Positions 35,093-48,045 of a DNA stretch of 64,000 nucleotides are shown one piece after another. The translations under genes were made by a program, and so were the position numbers. The DNA is taken from assembly GCF_964204865.1 (NCBI RefSeq), contig NC_135260.1, forward strand, positions 8,122,001 through 8,186,000. The letters run 5' to 3'. How positions within the stretch are numbered: position 1 is the stretch's first letter; each line of letters opens with the position of its first letter. This DNA comes from Styela clava. Lineage: Eukaryota > Chordata > Ascidiacea > Stolidobranchia > Styelidae. The notes beneath the pieces are model-generated. The model saw only the letters and a program-made list of their open reading frames with translations, was not told where the DNA came from and ran no database searches.

Positions 35093-37164
35093 TCGAAATA
35101 TTCATAATTTATTTTTATTACCTGATTTAGCCGGTTTGCACCGGTTCTATAGAACCGTTTCACGGAATTTTATGAGGTCATCGAACCAGTTAGCATTACT
35201 AACAAAAACATGTAACAGCACGCCCGAAAAAAATGACTTTTGTGATGGAATCGGCTGCCAAAAAATTGAATCCCACCACTGCCGGTACCGATAACTGGAC
35301 TGTCCTCGCAGTACTCTAGTACTCTAGTCTCAGTGTGAATCGAAACACCAAATGATTCAATTCACAACTATAGCATCAAACCTTTTACAGTACAGGTACC
35401 TCACATCATTCAGTCACTGTACGGCATCGCAAAAAATTACGACTTTCGGGTAGCACCGGATCCGTAGTCGCGGAATCACAATTGATTGGTAATTTCTTGA
35501 CGTCCCCTCAAAAAATTTCAAAAGTGAAAAACGAATCACATTTTGGTGACACCAACAATCTTTATTCCCTAAAAATTTCAAATCATTTGGTGCAGTAGTT
35601 TAAGAGAAAAGCAATCTCTTTCTCAACAACACAAAACAACAAAAAATGGAATACCAACAAAATCATAATTACAAACCGATCCATAGGTCCTTATCGGGTC
35701 CAATAATTTTCACTTTATGTAATCAGTTAAATTTTGACTCGGCATAATCGTGACACAAAAAAATCGAGAGCGGTATAACAATATGGCCTCTGGTAACACT
35801 AAATGGTTATGTAACAAAAATGATAGACAATGCAAACATTCGTCAAATCAGCAGATGTAACACGCAACGGCTATCCGTTAAGTATGAAAGATCAATAGTC
35901 CAACTTTAAGTTGACTGTAGTTTACGTAAATTATTATGCAAGTAAAGTTTGAGGAGCCGTTATGCAACAAATTAGAATTTAATGCAATGTTTAGGCTACT
36001 TGCCTTCAGGTAAAGAATTACAAACATTAGCTTCAATAATGTTTATTACATGTTTATTAGGTACGCTTACCATCGACCACACATCAATAGTGCAAAAATA
36101 GTTGTAAATCTGAGCATCTGACATTGCTTTAAAGAACAATTTAAGAGCTTTACCTTTAGAAAGCAAGATGTCACACGCCATCAAAAGTGATAAGCCTTTT
36201 ACTGTGTTTAAATAAGTCCACGAGCAGTTCTTGTGCAAACATATATTGCGTCAAGTCTATCTTCATACAATATATTCATATTCAAGAACACGAACAGAAT
36301 GACTGAAATGTTGCCGTTTCAGTCCCAGTCAGAAAGCATTAATTGCAGCACGAAATTACAAGTCCGTTTATTGTCAGCTATAGGACTACTAAGGATATGT
36401 AGGCTATGGTCGTTTTCTGTTATAAATACAGTATTGTAATATGAACTACAGTGTTCATTAGTATCATTTTGTTTCAGCTTGTATGCCTTCTGGCCAACAT
36501 ATTGCTGCTTGGTTTTAACTTTGTATGATTGGCGTCATAATTGATAACTCTTATTTACTGTGCTATTTTAGTTGTATGAGCCCACCACGCCTGAACTACA
36601 TTTAATGAAATCAATGTTATGAAACACTGTTATGAATAAATGAGGTTCTGTGCCGATACAAAATAAGTCACGTTCTACTCAGTAAATAATGTTGTTTGCT
36701 TGCTGTGTCCTATATATGTTTAATATATTACTTGATCATCTGCTTTCTCCGCATAGTTTCAATGCAAATAAACATTTGTTTATTAGAACGGTTAGTCAGA
36801 GATCTGGTTTACAACAACAAGGAAAGATTCTACGCAATAAATGTATTGCAACATTACAGTGGGAAGTTGTTTACGGTGGAATTCAGCAAATTACTTGAGT
36901 GACATTAGTAAATTATCGAGAGATCAGCAATAAATGAATGATTGGAAGGCAAATTAACGACGTTAAAATAGGCTTGTTAAGTTGAGTATGAGATTTGACT
37001 GCATCCCTCTATGTATCTATCATTATATTATCGGTATGAATTTACCAAATAAAAATAAATGACCTAACTTTACTTTGTATGTTTTTTATGTAATACTATT
37101 TTTTTCAGTTTGAACAGAGTATAGTTGTTATTCCAACATTTACGAACTCTTGCTCTCTAAAACA

Positions 37165-40100
37165 ATGAGCTTTTTAAGCGAATTTGTTTTCGGCGAATGG
37201 AACTATTTAGGTATATTACTATGTTCTATTTTGACAATTATACTGTTTTATCAACTTTCGAAGAGGCCAAAAAATTTTCCTCCTGGACCCAGGGGTATTC
37301 CGTTTCTAGGTGCAGCACCGCTAATTGGCAACCGACCGGAAATAACATTTTCGGTGAGCAAAATTAGTTATTATTTTATATTTGTTCATTTTCAATTAGT
37401 CTCTGTGCATTTAATTTACATGTTTGTTTTCGTCTATGCTTATGTGGTATTCGGTTTTCTAGAAATACAGTCCATTGGACAAATAAACAATGGTTTTTGA
37501 AATATCTAGAATCCAAATTCACGAAAGGAAATTTTCTTACCACAATCTATGGACCTTTTTTACCCACGAACTATCTTGGGACTCCTGCATCAACTTGGTT
37601 TATCTATCGAGAAAAAATAAATTATTATGGATTGTGTCTCGCTGTTCTTGGTGATTTTAATATCGATTTAGCAATGCAAAATAGATTAACAAGAAATGCG
37701 GTTTTGGTAAAAAATCTTTCATTTTAATATAATTTCTTATTTCAGGAATGGCGCAAAACGTACGGTGACATCATTGGTTTTAGGCTTGGAATGTCACATA
37801 CAGTGGTTTTGAATAATTATGAGTTGATACAAGAAGCCTTGGTCAAACATGGATCTTCGTTTAGCCACAGACCTGACAACTATATGTTCAAAGACATCCT
37901 GTTTAAAAATGGTTATGTATTATTTCGTGATATGAAATATAACAAAAAGTTATATAAATTTCTTAACTCACAAGCCAGTTGAGGACGCAGAATGGACAAG
38001 AACCATTATGAATTATCTAGAAATAGGTTACTTTCTCGAACGTATTCTCTAGTTATGGGGCATCAAGACTTGAATGCCTGAATTCGTTCTTCTTTGTATT
38101 TTTTGTTATTAGGTATGAACCTACTTATGATATCAATCACGAATAATACCGATGTAGATTAAATGTATTGTAGCTTTTTTCAGTCAGAAAAGAATCGTCG
38201 AGCAGTTCCTTGTAGGTAATTGTCAGACAATTTTGTCTAGAATTTTATTTGTATATTTATTAAAATTTCAGGTATTACATCACACGATTATACACCAAAT
38301 TTCATTATTGAAAGAAAATTCACACAAACTCTACTGAGTAAACTTGGTTTTGGAAAATCGGTGATTGAGTCTGCTATTTTGGTAAGATCTAGCTAGAGAG
38401 TTTATTAACAAAAATAAAACAATAAGTTTACACAGAATTTAATTTTATATCGTTAACTATCTCAAATGGGGACCCTGAAAATTAGCATATGTTCAATTTT
38501 GAACACCATTAAAAACATGGTGCTTTAATTACAAGAATATTTGCTCACATCATAAACATTAACTTATTTTAAAAAGTATTAAATACAATACATACTCAAA
38601 TACCATTGTTTTTTATTTATATTCGTTTATGTTTCGATAAACATTTTCTCAGTCATGGAGGACATCGAAATTCTTAACTGATATCCCGATTATTCAATCC
38701 GTGAATAAAATTAATTAGGATCTTGATTCTGTTTTTCTTATTTTATCGGGGTCAATTTTCGATACACTTGGCATGATAATTTCAGGATGAGATTCAACAA
38801 CTGATGAAGCATTTTGGAGATAAAGACGTTCAACTTGACGCTACCATTAAGGTATTGCTTCAAAATAAACTTTTATCGTTAATGATTATTAGATTTATTT
38901 ACGTCAAAAAATAATTTTGGAATAACGGCAACGTATTAATCAATGACTGTTTTTTCAACCAATTTATAGTTATTTTTATATTTTATATACCTATCTAAAA
39001 TTCATTTTGTTCTTCTAATATATATCACTGTACTCTCATTTAGAATAACATGATGAATTGTGTTGGAAACGTAGTAGGGCAATTTGTTTTTGGAAAAAGA
39101 TACGACTATGATGATCCCGAACTATTAACATTGCTCGGCGGATACGATGCCTTCTTCAAGAAAGGAACTCTCGCTTATCAGGTATAGAAGGTTTGCACTA
39201 ACATAAGTTCATCAAGGTATTCGTTAACCATAATATTATATTATTTTTATATCATTTCATATATTCACAAACTTTTTTACAGCTAACGACGCTAATACCA
39301 TGGACACGTTACATTGAACCTGTCAAAGGAAGTGTCCTAGCTATCATTGAGGGTCTTGCAAAGGTACTAAAGTATTTTTTATATAAATGAGTTTGTACAT
39401 AATATCTACAAATTACCTAAGGTTTATTTTATCACTCTGTTTCAGGTTAAAAATATAATGATTCAAAAAATAGACGAACATGAAAAATCTATGAATGAAT
39501 TGGACATGAGAGATTTTATCGACGAGTATCTAGTAGAGATGAAACGTGATGGTAATTCGAAGAGAGGACTTTATTCTAGTGAGTATTTAGTATTTAAATC
39601 ATAATTGCATCTTAACACAATTTGGATACCAAACAAATAAAATTAATATAAACAGTCCTATGCTATAACGGAGTTTGTCTGACTAACGTTCCCAAATTTT
39701 ATGTAACTACTGCGTTTCAGTGCATTTAGACTAGATCAAAGTAATTTTTCATATAATTTATATAATTCATTCATATAATTCATCTTACTCATGGATGTTT
39801 CGATGTCAATTACTGGCTATTGGTGAATCGTGTTTTTGACGTTTTTTATTGGATGTAGATGAAACCCAGCTATGTGTCAATTCACATTATTAGTTTGAGG
39901 AAATTTATGCACGTATTTTGCCTGGACTTTTTAAAACTGAATGACATTCTGACAATAAATTTGGCAATAATTTTTGATGCAGCTTATCTTATAAATCCCT
40001 TTTCAGAGTTTATGCTGACTGACATAATTCGTGACTTATACGGCGCAGGAATGGAGACGGTGCATGGAACATTAATATTCAGTTTCATATTACTTGCAAA

Positions 40101-41651
40101 CCGTCCTGAAATATTGAAAAAAGTGAATATAATAATTATATAAATATATATATAATTTTTTTTGCATAATTACAAAGTATGGTAAAATTTGCCCTAATAG
40201 CAACAATGCTTAAGCATGCCAACGCAGAATTTTGTAATTTGATGATTTGGAGAAATATGATTCGAACTAATTGATAACCAATTATGTTTCTTCATATAGT
40301 ATTAATAAAACATACCCCTGCTCTCATATTTTGGGTCTTGCTAATTATTTTTTCACTAACTTGCAGAAAACTATAGCCCCACACTGTGCACAAAGAAGTC
40401 CTAAATATGACCAATACCAACATTTTGTATTCTAACCAGATACAAGAAGAAATTGACGATGTTATTGGAAGTGAAGGTTTGCCTCACTACAACTTGAGAG
40501 AGAAGATGCCGTTTTGTCGGGTTTTCCTAAAAGAAGTTCTAAGATTCAAATCAAACGTACCACTCGCTGTTCCTCATTGCACGTCAGAAACGATAACATT
40601 TCGTGGATACACAATCCCGAAGGTAAGTAATATTCCACATTTTCACAGTCACTTACATTTTGAAGCAAACGTTATACACAGTTACAGTTTGAAAGGTATA
40701 GGAAGATAATTTTGGACTAAATGAGAAGTTTCCAAATGAAAATATGGCGTAGGTCAGTGTGAATTATGATTTCATTGCAATATATATACTATAAAGCAGC
40801 CATTAAAAAAGGGTTGTGGACTCCGTGGGTAAGGTGGTGCAGTGGTGAGAGACTCAAGCATGTTGAACCACAAGTTTCCCATAACTACAACTTCCCCAAG
40901 CAAGGAGGAAACGAATTTGTTCGGCAATGTCGATTCTGCAGTCTTCATTTTCTCATCAATTATCCCCTTCTCATAAATCTAATCTAGTTGCTTGTTCAGA
41001 GTGTATGCGTGAGAAATAGTCGTGAATATGTTACTACATCTACAGGGAACAACCGTTCTTCCTAATATATATGCGATTCACCACGATCCTGAACTGTGGG
41101 ATGAACCAGAAAAATTTAAGCCAGAGAGACATCTCGATTCAGAAGGAAATATAAATATTTCAAAATATTTCATGCCTTTTGGTCTAGGTGAGTAAACTGT
41201 GACAAAATAACAGTACTTTATTCGAGAGTGTATGAAATATTCTTCAAATATATACTGAAACCATTTTCGTTTGGTTATTTTAGAACAATATTAGCTATAA
41301 ATATTTGCTCCAACACCAATACGTTTAGGTAACACAATGAAAACGAAAATAATAACCCCCAAAAGCTATATTGACATTTGATTATTCCTTTATTAGTGGT
41401 TAGTTAAGGATTCCAAAATAATAACCATACAATTGTGTATAGGACCTCGCTTGTGTATTGGACGTCGACTAGCAGAAATGGAACTCTTCATCTTTCTGAT
41501 CTCAATTTGTCAGCGTTATGATGTGATTCCCACTCCACGTCTGGGATGTGAACGTCCCCGCGTTGATGAAGATACCGTACGAACGGGCCTTGTTATGTGT
41601 CCCCCACTGGACACTCCCGTTACCCTAAAACGGCGATGTGTGGAAGACTAA
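37165..41651 (+). CDS. Cytochrome P450, clan 2 type, 11 exons (gene 2)
   Basis: Exons 37165-37353, 37746-37911, 38272-38381, 38786-38851, 39044-39181, 39283-39363, 39446-39578, 40007-40122, 40440-40622, 41046-41187 and 41443-41651 join to 510 residues. Exons 2-6 and 8-10 have exactly the same lengths as in gene 1 (166, 110, 66, 138, 81; 116, 183, 142), so this is a tandem duplicate. Landmarks are a membrane anchor (about 14-30), FPPGPRGIP (38-46), GAGMET (307-312), EVLR (365-368), PEKFKPER, and haem loop FGLGPRLCIG with Cys446. The C-helix Trp is Phe (FIIERKF). It probably acts as a microsomal monooxygenase; the substrate is unknown. Exon 2 uses a weak donor (G|GTTATG). Intron 1 contains a LINE-like fragment. 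Differences in the [20 protein letters not shown] region suggest diverged substrate use. Confidence 0.91.
37497..37727 (+). mobile_element. LINE endonuclease-like fragment in P450 gene 2 intron 1
   Basis: A 76-codon frame includes [12 protein letters not shown] and then [12 protein letters not shown], the order and spacing seen in APE-type endonucleases of non-LTR retrotransposons (the GDFN motif). It is short, has no flanking RT domain, and could be a chance match; the motif is the only support. Confidence 0.4.
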
Positions 41652-44504
41652 GATGTGCGACAGCTGTGCAAATTGAAGGTCCCAAAAACAAAAAACAGAT
41701 AGTGAGAAGTTCAAAAAACATTTCATCCAAATTATGAAGTAAAACACAAAACTTTTTTAGATGATGGATTCGTTTTTAATATAAAATAATATACCAATCT
41801 TACATGTAATTGACTTTGTTGTTATTAATTCAGATAAATACTAAATATCGCATACTAAACATCTAGGTATATTACATACTACAGTGGCACCCTGTTTTGT
41901 ATATATCGAATTGTATAATATTGGTGTTCGCCTAATATTTTTTTGTAGTTAGTTATTTTTTGAAACTTTTTCAGATGTCAGCCTGATTTAGTCGAATGTA
42001 CATTTTGGGTCTGCCATTCGATAATACCCTTACGTGTGAGCAGTCATCTCAGCATACTGAAGTGGAAATCATCACCATATAACCGAAAATACAATTTCAC
42101 AAGTGGTCAAAAGTTCTAAATTATTTTATCTATTTCTTTTTGTGATAGCTGTCACAGCGGAAGGGAGGTGCCCATGAGTGCCCATGAGCAACTTCTTCCG
42201 TATTTAGGTATTGAAAATTCAAAACCGATTCATAAGATGAGGAGAATTTTACTCAAATTACAAAAACAAAAACCCCAACAGCAAGTTTAAACAACAATCG
42301 AGCAAATCGATCCATAGATCAACTTCTACCCAGTCACGAGTTTGGGGTCGCAATATGAAAGTGCCGATAAAGTCCACATATCAACCACAATGTGGCGCGG
42401 TGATACCGTTGTAAACTTTGCCTAACTTCGGCTCATATTACCTTTCATTGGTCGAGTAATATTGAGGTTTCACATGCACGTCACTATGTAACATTTATAT
42501 ACACATTAATAAATATTTGTTCAGGGCGTGTTTGCGAACCGAGACTGAAAGAAGGTCTGACATACTGTACAAAAATATAATTTGTTCAATCGTGTGTAAC
42601 CACCATAACTCTGATAAAGTAATTTTTAATTAGTCATAAAATCAGCGACAGAGAGCTAATAACCTTATACGCCGTAAACATTATATTATATATTTTAAAA
42701 TATCAACACTTCGGATATAACTGATACCGCTATTTTCGATGGGTCATGTGGTGGTTATGTTCATATTATGTAACGCCTTTTGATACCTTAAAAGGGAAAC
42801 ATTTGATATAGATATCAACTTCGACATCAAATCAGGTGATGACTACACGTCATTCATGGACTTCTCATGTTTACTATTGAGACATTGTCTGCTTGTAGTT
42901 CTTTTGTTTGGCGAAATAATATGTCGGTGGATTTCTTAAGCTTTGTGTTTATAAATGCTCATATATACATATTTATATACCGTATATAAAAATGACATCA
43001 CTTTATCTATTCGACATGTCGCAACAACTCATACCTTACATTGTTATACATGTCTTATTTATTGAAAGTATCATCACAAAACTGCATATACAGATTGTAA
43101 TTGAAATAGGTAGTCATCGTCCCAGGTCTGATTACCTGTACACTTTTCTGTAGAAGAAACTAGCCACAGCGGCTGTAAAGTTTGCTTGTATAAGGTTAGG
43201 TAGGTATAGAGACAACATAAACTTTTGCTAGTTTTAAATATATTAAATTATAAATTTCAATTATACAAAGCGTCCTAGAATATTGGAACTTTTTGGTAAA
43301 GTCATATAAAACGAGAGTTCAAGTGAGAACAAAATTAAATAAATTGTCTTTATTGTCGTAGAAGTGATTAGAAATTGATGCGGTTTGTTTTTTTTAAGTA
43401 TTAGTTCCTTTCAACCTCAATGTTTGTTATCGGAAGTAAATTTGATCATTGCAGAATATTTTACGTTTTAACATTCCAAAATGGTCGCTAAGTATTGAAT
43501 GCTGTTATCTTGCGTTGTATACAAGAACTTATATATAAGAACTTGTGTCACTATCAGCTCTACAATTGATTGGTATAGGAATAATAAAAAATATCTGTTT
43601 TATATATATATACCTACTTGATTTTAATATTGACATTGGTTTGAATCTTATATATGGACTGTACGGCAGTTAGTATTATTTTTACTTCAAAAGTTGTTCA
43701 TGTAGAAAGGAAATAAACAGTTTTATCAGCCCATGAATACCTCTAATATTTCTTACAGTAATGATTTCTGTCATGGTTCCTATCAACCTCGTTTTTATTC
43801 TTTAATTTACTTAATATGGCAGATATTCCTATGCACGATGCAGGTATAAATTTCTATAGCTAAATTGACCATGGAAATTGAATTCAGAAAGAAAGAAATG
43901 TTGCTGAAAATATATTTCATCGATCAAAAAAAGAGTTTTATTTAATTTTTCTCAACCAATTACAATTTTGCACAAGCACACGATTAAATTACAATTAGCC
44001 GATGAAATTGTTTTCCAGGTTATTTTGATGTCACGAAATTTAATGCGTTTTAATATATTGTGTGAACAGTGACACTTGTTTTATAATCGTGGATTGCTTC
44101 ACACCATCGCATAACTACATAATTTGATATTTAATTAATAATACATAGCTTCGAAACCAGAACATCTCTTGGACTCAAATTTTACCAATATCATTTCCTG
44201 AAATAGATCACGTAATGTGAAGCTAACCTCCAATGCATTCAAAAAGAGATAACGTCCGGGAAACAGGCCTCTTAATACTGTCAAAACAAGTCTTATTATA
44301 CTCCAATGAGGCTTTACGAACTTTTTTGCCACTCTATTTTTAGAAATATTCCCGTGGCCCTCAAAGAAGAAACACGTAACACAACATCTCAATAATGCAT
44401 TATATTGTTTTAAATGCGATAGGTGAATTCATTTATGAAAATACCATTCCCAAGTTCAAATTAGCTTTTGAATTTGCGTACATCAGTGAGTCGAAATTTG
44501 CTTC

Positions 44505-45590
44505 TATCTGTGGCTGGAGCCGCAAAATTTTTATCCACGGTCATTTTAATTCAGAAGATAAAAATGACAGTGAAAAGCAATGCAAGATGTTTGTAATAAA
44601 ATACGCAATGTTCCGCATTCGTAAAAGTAGAAAGTTAAACATATTATAGAAAGATGATAGGTACCTCCTTAATGACAACCTGATTACTTTGATTATAGTT
44701 TTCTCATTAACCTTTTTCCCTCCTAACGGTGAAATATAGAGGACCCCCCCCCCCCCCCCAGTCCCCCCCCCCCCCCCCCCCCCCTTACCCCAGAGTCATA
44801 ACTGATCCTGAAGTGCTAATCGCATGCTTCTAAATTGTTGTTGCAGCCCTAAGCCGTCGGCTATACAAAATTTATTATTGAGATTATTGAGAATTTTTTC
44901 TGTGTGTTGACCAGGCCTGATTACAGTGCGTTGGCGATTATTACTAATGCCCATAACAGGTTTGATCTCGTAATAATTGGTAAGCTCTACATTCGACCAC
45001 GTGATGAAAGAAAAGAAAGCAGTGATTCTGAAGTTTATATACACGCTTTGAATTCATACAATGGGTTTTAGTATGAGAAAATCTTTGCTATGTGCAGAGA
45101 AAATGTATCTAAGTTATATCCCACAACCTGCAGATGTGTCACTGTTTATATTTACACAAGGAAATAGTGTTTACGTAGAAGGAAGGGACTTTATGGTATT
45201 CTAAACGAACCATGGTGTTATTATAAACACGCAATGCACATTGAAAGATGGTTGTGACGTCATAGAGTGTAGATGGCGAACTACTACAAAGACATATCTC
45301 GTTTGATTTCGATTCAAAATGTCTCGTTGAAATCTGAAATCTTCTATCTTTGGCCGGAGCCACACAATTTTTATCCACCGTCCTTTTTATTCAGAAGATG
45401 AAAATGACAGTGAAAAGCAATGGTAACACGGGATCTAACTTCAAACGTGCGTTGTTGTCTTTATAAACTTAAATACTCAAGATGTTTGTAAAAAAATACG
45501 CAATGTACCGCATTCGTAAAAGTAGTAAGTTAAACATATTATAGAAAGACGATAGGTACCTCCTCAATGACAACCTGATTACCTTGATTA
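44505..45590 (+). repeat. Pair of 200-bp direct repeats
   Basis: The segment with TTATTCAGAAGATGAAAATG / AATTCAGAAGATAAAAATGA, then AATACGCAATGT.CCGCATT and TAGGTACCTCCT.AATGAC occurs at about 44505-44690 and again at about 45345-45590, where about 60 bp are inserted. A faded third copy lies near 54940-55030 in duplication block 2. Confidence 0.65.
44744..44784 (+). repeat. Poly-C tract (16 C, AGT, 22 C)
   Basis: Two runs of 16 and 22 C are separated by AGT. The complementary strand could form G-quadruplexes. Such tracts are prone to length error in assemblies. Confidence 0.9.
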
Positions 45591-45834
45591 TAATTTTCTC
45601 ATTAAGAAAACCAATATCGCGACAGATGGAGTTTTACAACATAATATTACATACTGTTATACACGGGATAGATGAAATTCAAATTCAAACACGTTTTTAG
45701 AATTAGCATACACTTGGTTGTGGAAGCATTGTGTGATTGTTGATTGGCTTTCAAAACCTTATTCCGCTAAACTTCCGATTCTGAAAAGTCGGAACTCGAA
45801 TTTAAAAGGCGTAGCATAAAAGTCAGATGGGGGA

Positions 45835-45935
45835 TGTCAAAATAGGGATGGCGATATGCGGTCGATGAGTGAAAATGAGGATTGCGAAATGCGGGTGACA
45901 TGCAGCGACCGCATTTCGTCATCCCTATTTTGACA
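45835..45935. repeat. Hairpin repeat with 30-bp arms
   Basis: The arm at 45835-45864 (TGTCAAAATAGGGATGGCG..) is complementary, with two mismatches, to 45906-45935 (..CATCCCTATTTTGACA). A third related unit, GACCGTAGTTTGCCATCCCT, follows directly. It may be a small foldback transposon or a palindromic MITE. Confidence 0.7.
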
Positions 45936-46357
45936 TACACCGACCGTAGTTTGCCATCCCTATTTCGCCATCTCTCATATTTCGTCAACTCCGTTATATG
46001 ATTTTTATGCTACCACTAATACGGTTACAATCTACAATATACGCGCATCTGTAAAGTCAAAGGTTGACACGACAAAATCTATTTCGACTTCGAGTCTTCA
46101 ATAGCTTTTATATATAGCTTTTCTGGATCATGCACGGTGCGTTCTTCTGGTATGTTCCCGGGATTTCTTCCTAAACGAGAGAAAAGTATATGAACGCGTA
46201 GATAGCGTGATGCGTCTCATACATACCAAATAATTCGAATCTCACGCAAGGCAATAACTAACGACTTGTCCGTTAAGAACTACTCTTGCAATATTATTAT
46301 TACACGATAAACTACAGATTGAAGGGAAGTAGCGAATAGACAGAAAGCAAAGTATTT

Positions 46358-46674
46358 ATGGTTGTGTATAGTGTTAACATTACCGACGTGGACGGTCGGA
46401 CCTACGCTGGACACAGGACAATCGAGTTTCTATATAACTCCGGGTAAGTGCATATCGAAGTATACATTAATATATGTGCAATATACAGTATATGAGATTT
46501 TGTTCATGTCATCGCTGGCATCTTTCATTGTTATTATACAGGTGATCAATGGAAAGAAAATCACAGAGTTTCAACGTTTTCAAGATTTCCGGAACACTAT
46601 CCTGTCAGCCCAACACGACTGGCATCTTCTGGATTTTACTACACTGGATTTGTTGACAGAGTTAAATGCTTTAA
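46358..46674 (+). pseudogene. Copy of IAP exons 1 and 2 (duplication block 1)
   Basis: The exon 1 copy (46358-46443) lacks 11 bases (AGACCCCCCAG) relative to 55328-55424, lying between short CAG repeats, so its frame ends early at a TAA. The exon 2 copy (46542-46674) is exactly 133 nt, fully open and still encodes the first half of a BIR domain ([14 protein letters not shown]...ASSGFYYTG), with its acceptor and donor kept. No exon 3 follows within the block. As a gene it is broken; exon 2 could in principle be spliced into the downstream gene. Confidence 0.75.
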
Positions 46675-46955
46675 GTTTGTAAGCTTTTCAGTACATTTGA
46701 ATAATGATCGTTGTTGTACTGTACCGCTCGCTGTATTGCCCGTTTCTTGATTACACATAATTGCTACAATCCCGGTAATGGTCGTTTCCTGATTACGCGT
46801 AATTGCGATACAAAATCATCATTTCAACAATCACCAGAATTTTCTCGTAGTGTGTGATTTTCACTGTTTAAAATATTTTGGTTTGTTCAGCTATTACGTA
46901 ATTTTGCGCATAATATGGAGACAATTTTGCCCATTTATGCTGATTAAGATGTGAA

Positions 46956-47824
46956 GTAAAAAAGGGGAAAAATATGATTTGCATATTATGTTGCACCAGT
47001 CGTGTACTACTAGATCGGGTATATCTATGTGTCAGTAATATCTCTAAGTTTTAAGTTACGCTACAAACTATGCTGATTGAATAAGATACGATATCCGGTT
47101 TTCAATACCTTCGTGCACAACTACCCATCTCAAACAAACCGTGGTACGGATTGGACTGTTAAATTAAAAGGGCAGTCCGCAGGTCATACAGTTATGTACA
47201 TTGTACGGTGTGGCAATCTGTCTAGGGAGGAGGGCGTTGTCTTCCAGTACCACTGCTTACTATTGGAAAGTTGGTATAAGTACAACCATACGGTGCCAAA
47301 AACTTACATCGTGTCTGTTCTGTTTGGCTGGCTTAACTACGTAAGATGAATACAAATTGTAATCTGAAATTTAAAATATAGATATGATCAACTTTTCATA
47401 TATAAAAGGAGTGGCCAACACGCCTGAATATACGCCTGATCTTGATTTGCTTCTTATCAAGTATGAAACGCTAAAAGGGGCCAGTTCTTCGTTTTGCGGG
47501 ATCAACTTTGGTGAAATATCTCCAGTGAAATTATTGCATTTAATGATACCAATCAAAAACAATTGTTTTCACTTATACCTATTGTGTAATCGCCAAAACA
47601 ACCTAAACTAGACATCGCCAAAGAAGGTTAAAGCAACAAATTCAAATGCACGCAAATGAGATATGAAAACAGTGATCCTATTATTCGTGCTATTTCCAAA
47701 TTTGATCTAAGCAAATTTACACAGAATATTGAATCTTTCGTTCTTGACCTTATGCATGGCCATAAAAATGCTGTAAAACAACGAACAAATGGCATTGGAT
47801 TAAAGTAGTCGTCCTATTTCTATT
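46956..47824. other. Unassigned stretch with two unidentified frames
   Basis: Two consecutive frames (47077-47349, 90 codons; 47384-47611, 75 codons) lie on the forward strand. The first contains TDWTVKLKGQSAGHTVMYIV and several Trp/Tyr/Cys residues; I recognise neither. Neither shows a signal peptide or a convincing splice link. This stretch has no partner in block 2. Confidence 0.25.
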
Positions 47825-47954
47825 ATAAAAATTCAGATCCGTCGCTCGGTAATAACTAACAAGATATCTGTAGAGGAACTACTTTTGCAAGATTATAATT
47901 ATCGCAAAAAAAAAAAGTTGAATAAGTAGCAAATCGACAGAAAATAAAGTAATT

Positions 47955-48045
47955 ATGGTCATGTATATTATTACCGACGTGGTCGGTAAGACCTACGCTG
48001 GACACAAAGACCCTCCAGGACAAACAAGCTTCTATATAACTCTTG
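47955..48045 (+). CDS. Orphan third copy of IAP exon 1 (possible alternative first exon)
   Basis: ATG at 47955 opens a 30-codon exon (MVMYIITDVVGKTYAGH...) that parallels IAP exon 1 ([19 protein letters not shown]...). It ends in the same phase at a good donor (CTTG|GTAAGC). Unlike the copy at 46358 it keeps the DPPGQ.SFYIT segment and an open frame. About 130 bp upstream are also conserved among the three copies. It could be a working alternative first exon splicing to exon 2 at 55505 (or to the orphan exon 2 only if transcripts were circular or trans-spliced), or a relic. Confidence 0.4.

Larger units (their letters stand above)
33349..37164. other. Intergenic stretch between the two P450 genes
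   Basis: No gene is seen in 3.8 kb. It contains a possible tRNA-like SINE head (34463-34553), a TA dinucleotide run (34836-34857) with two adjacent TTTCAGAGCAATTGGT words, and copies of dispersed repeat C around 34308 and 35052. The downstream end should include the promoter of P450 gene 2. The open frames at 36233-36902 lack recognisable motifs. Confidence 0.5.
41652..46227. other. Intergenic stretch; most is duplication block 1
   Basis: No gene is seen. From about 42170 it is a diverged direct copy of 51365 onward. It also contains a 200-bp internal duplication (about 44505-44690 and 45345-45590), a long interrupted poly-C tract (44744-44784) and a hairpin-forming repeat (45835-45935). Confidence 0.55.
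42170..46955 (+). repeat. Direct segmental duplication, block 1 (partner 51365-55922)
   Basis: Matching landmarks in the same order include GCAACTTCTTCC (42187/51375), AACCCCAACAGCAAG (about 42272/51450), TATTGAGACATTG (about 42870/52980), TCATACCTTACA (43032/53120), IAP exon 1 (46358/55328), IAP exon 2 (46542/55505) and CAGCTATTACGTAATT (about 46890/55856). Divergence is considerable, and indels are common. The copy ends before IAP exon 3. Confidence 0.75.

Noticed and set aside
40826-40990. Possible tRNA-like segment (GGTGGTGCAGTGGTGAGAG) in P450 gene 2 intron 9
   Set aside because: Only a box-A-like word is present; no box B, arm pairing or target duplication could be shown.
44395-44649. 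84-codon forward frame
   Set aside because: It overlaps the 200-bp repeat; the second copy (45345-45590) has an insertion that breaks the frame.
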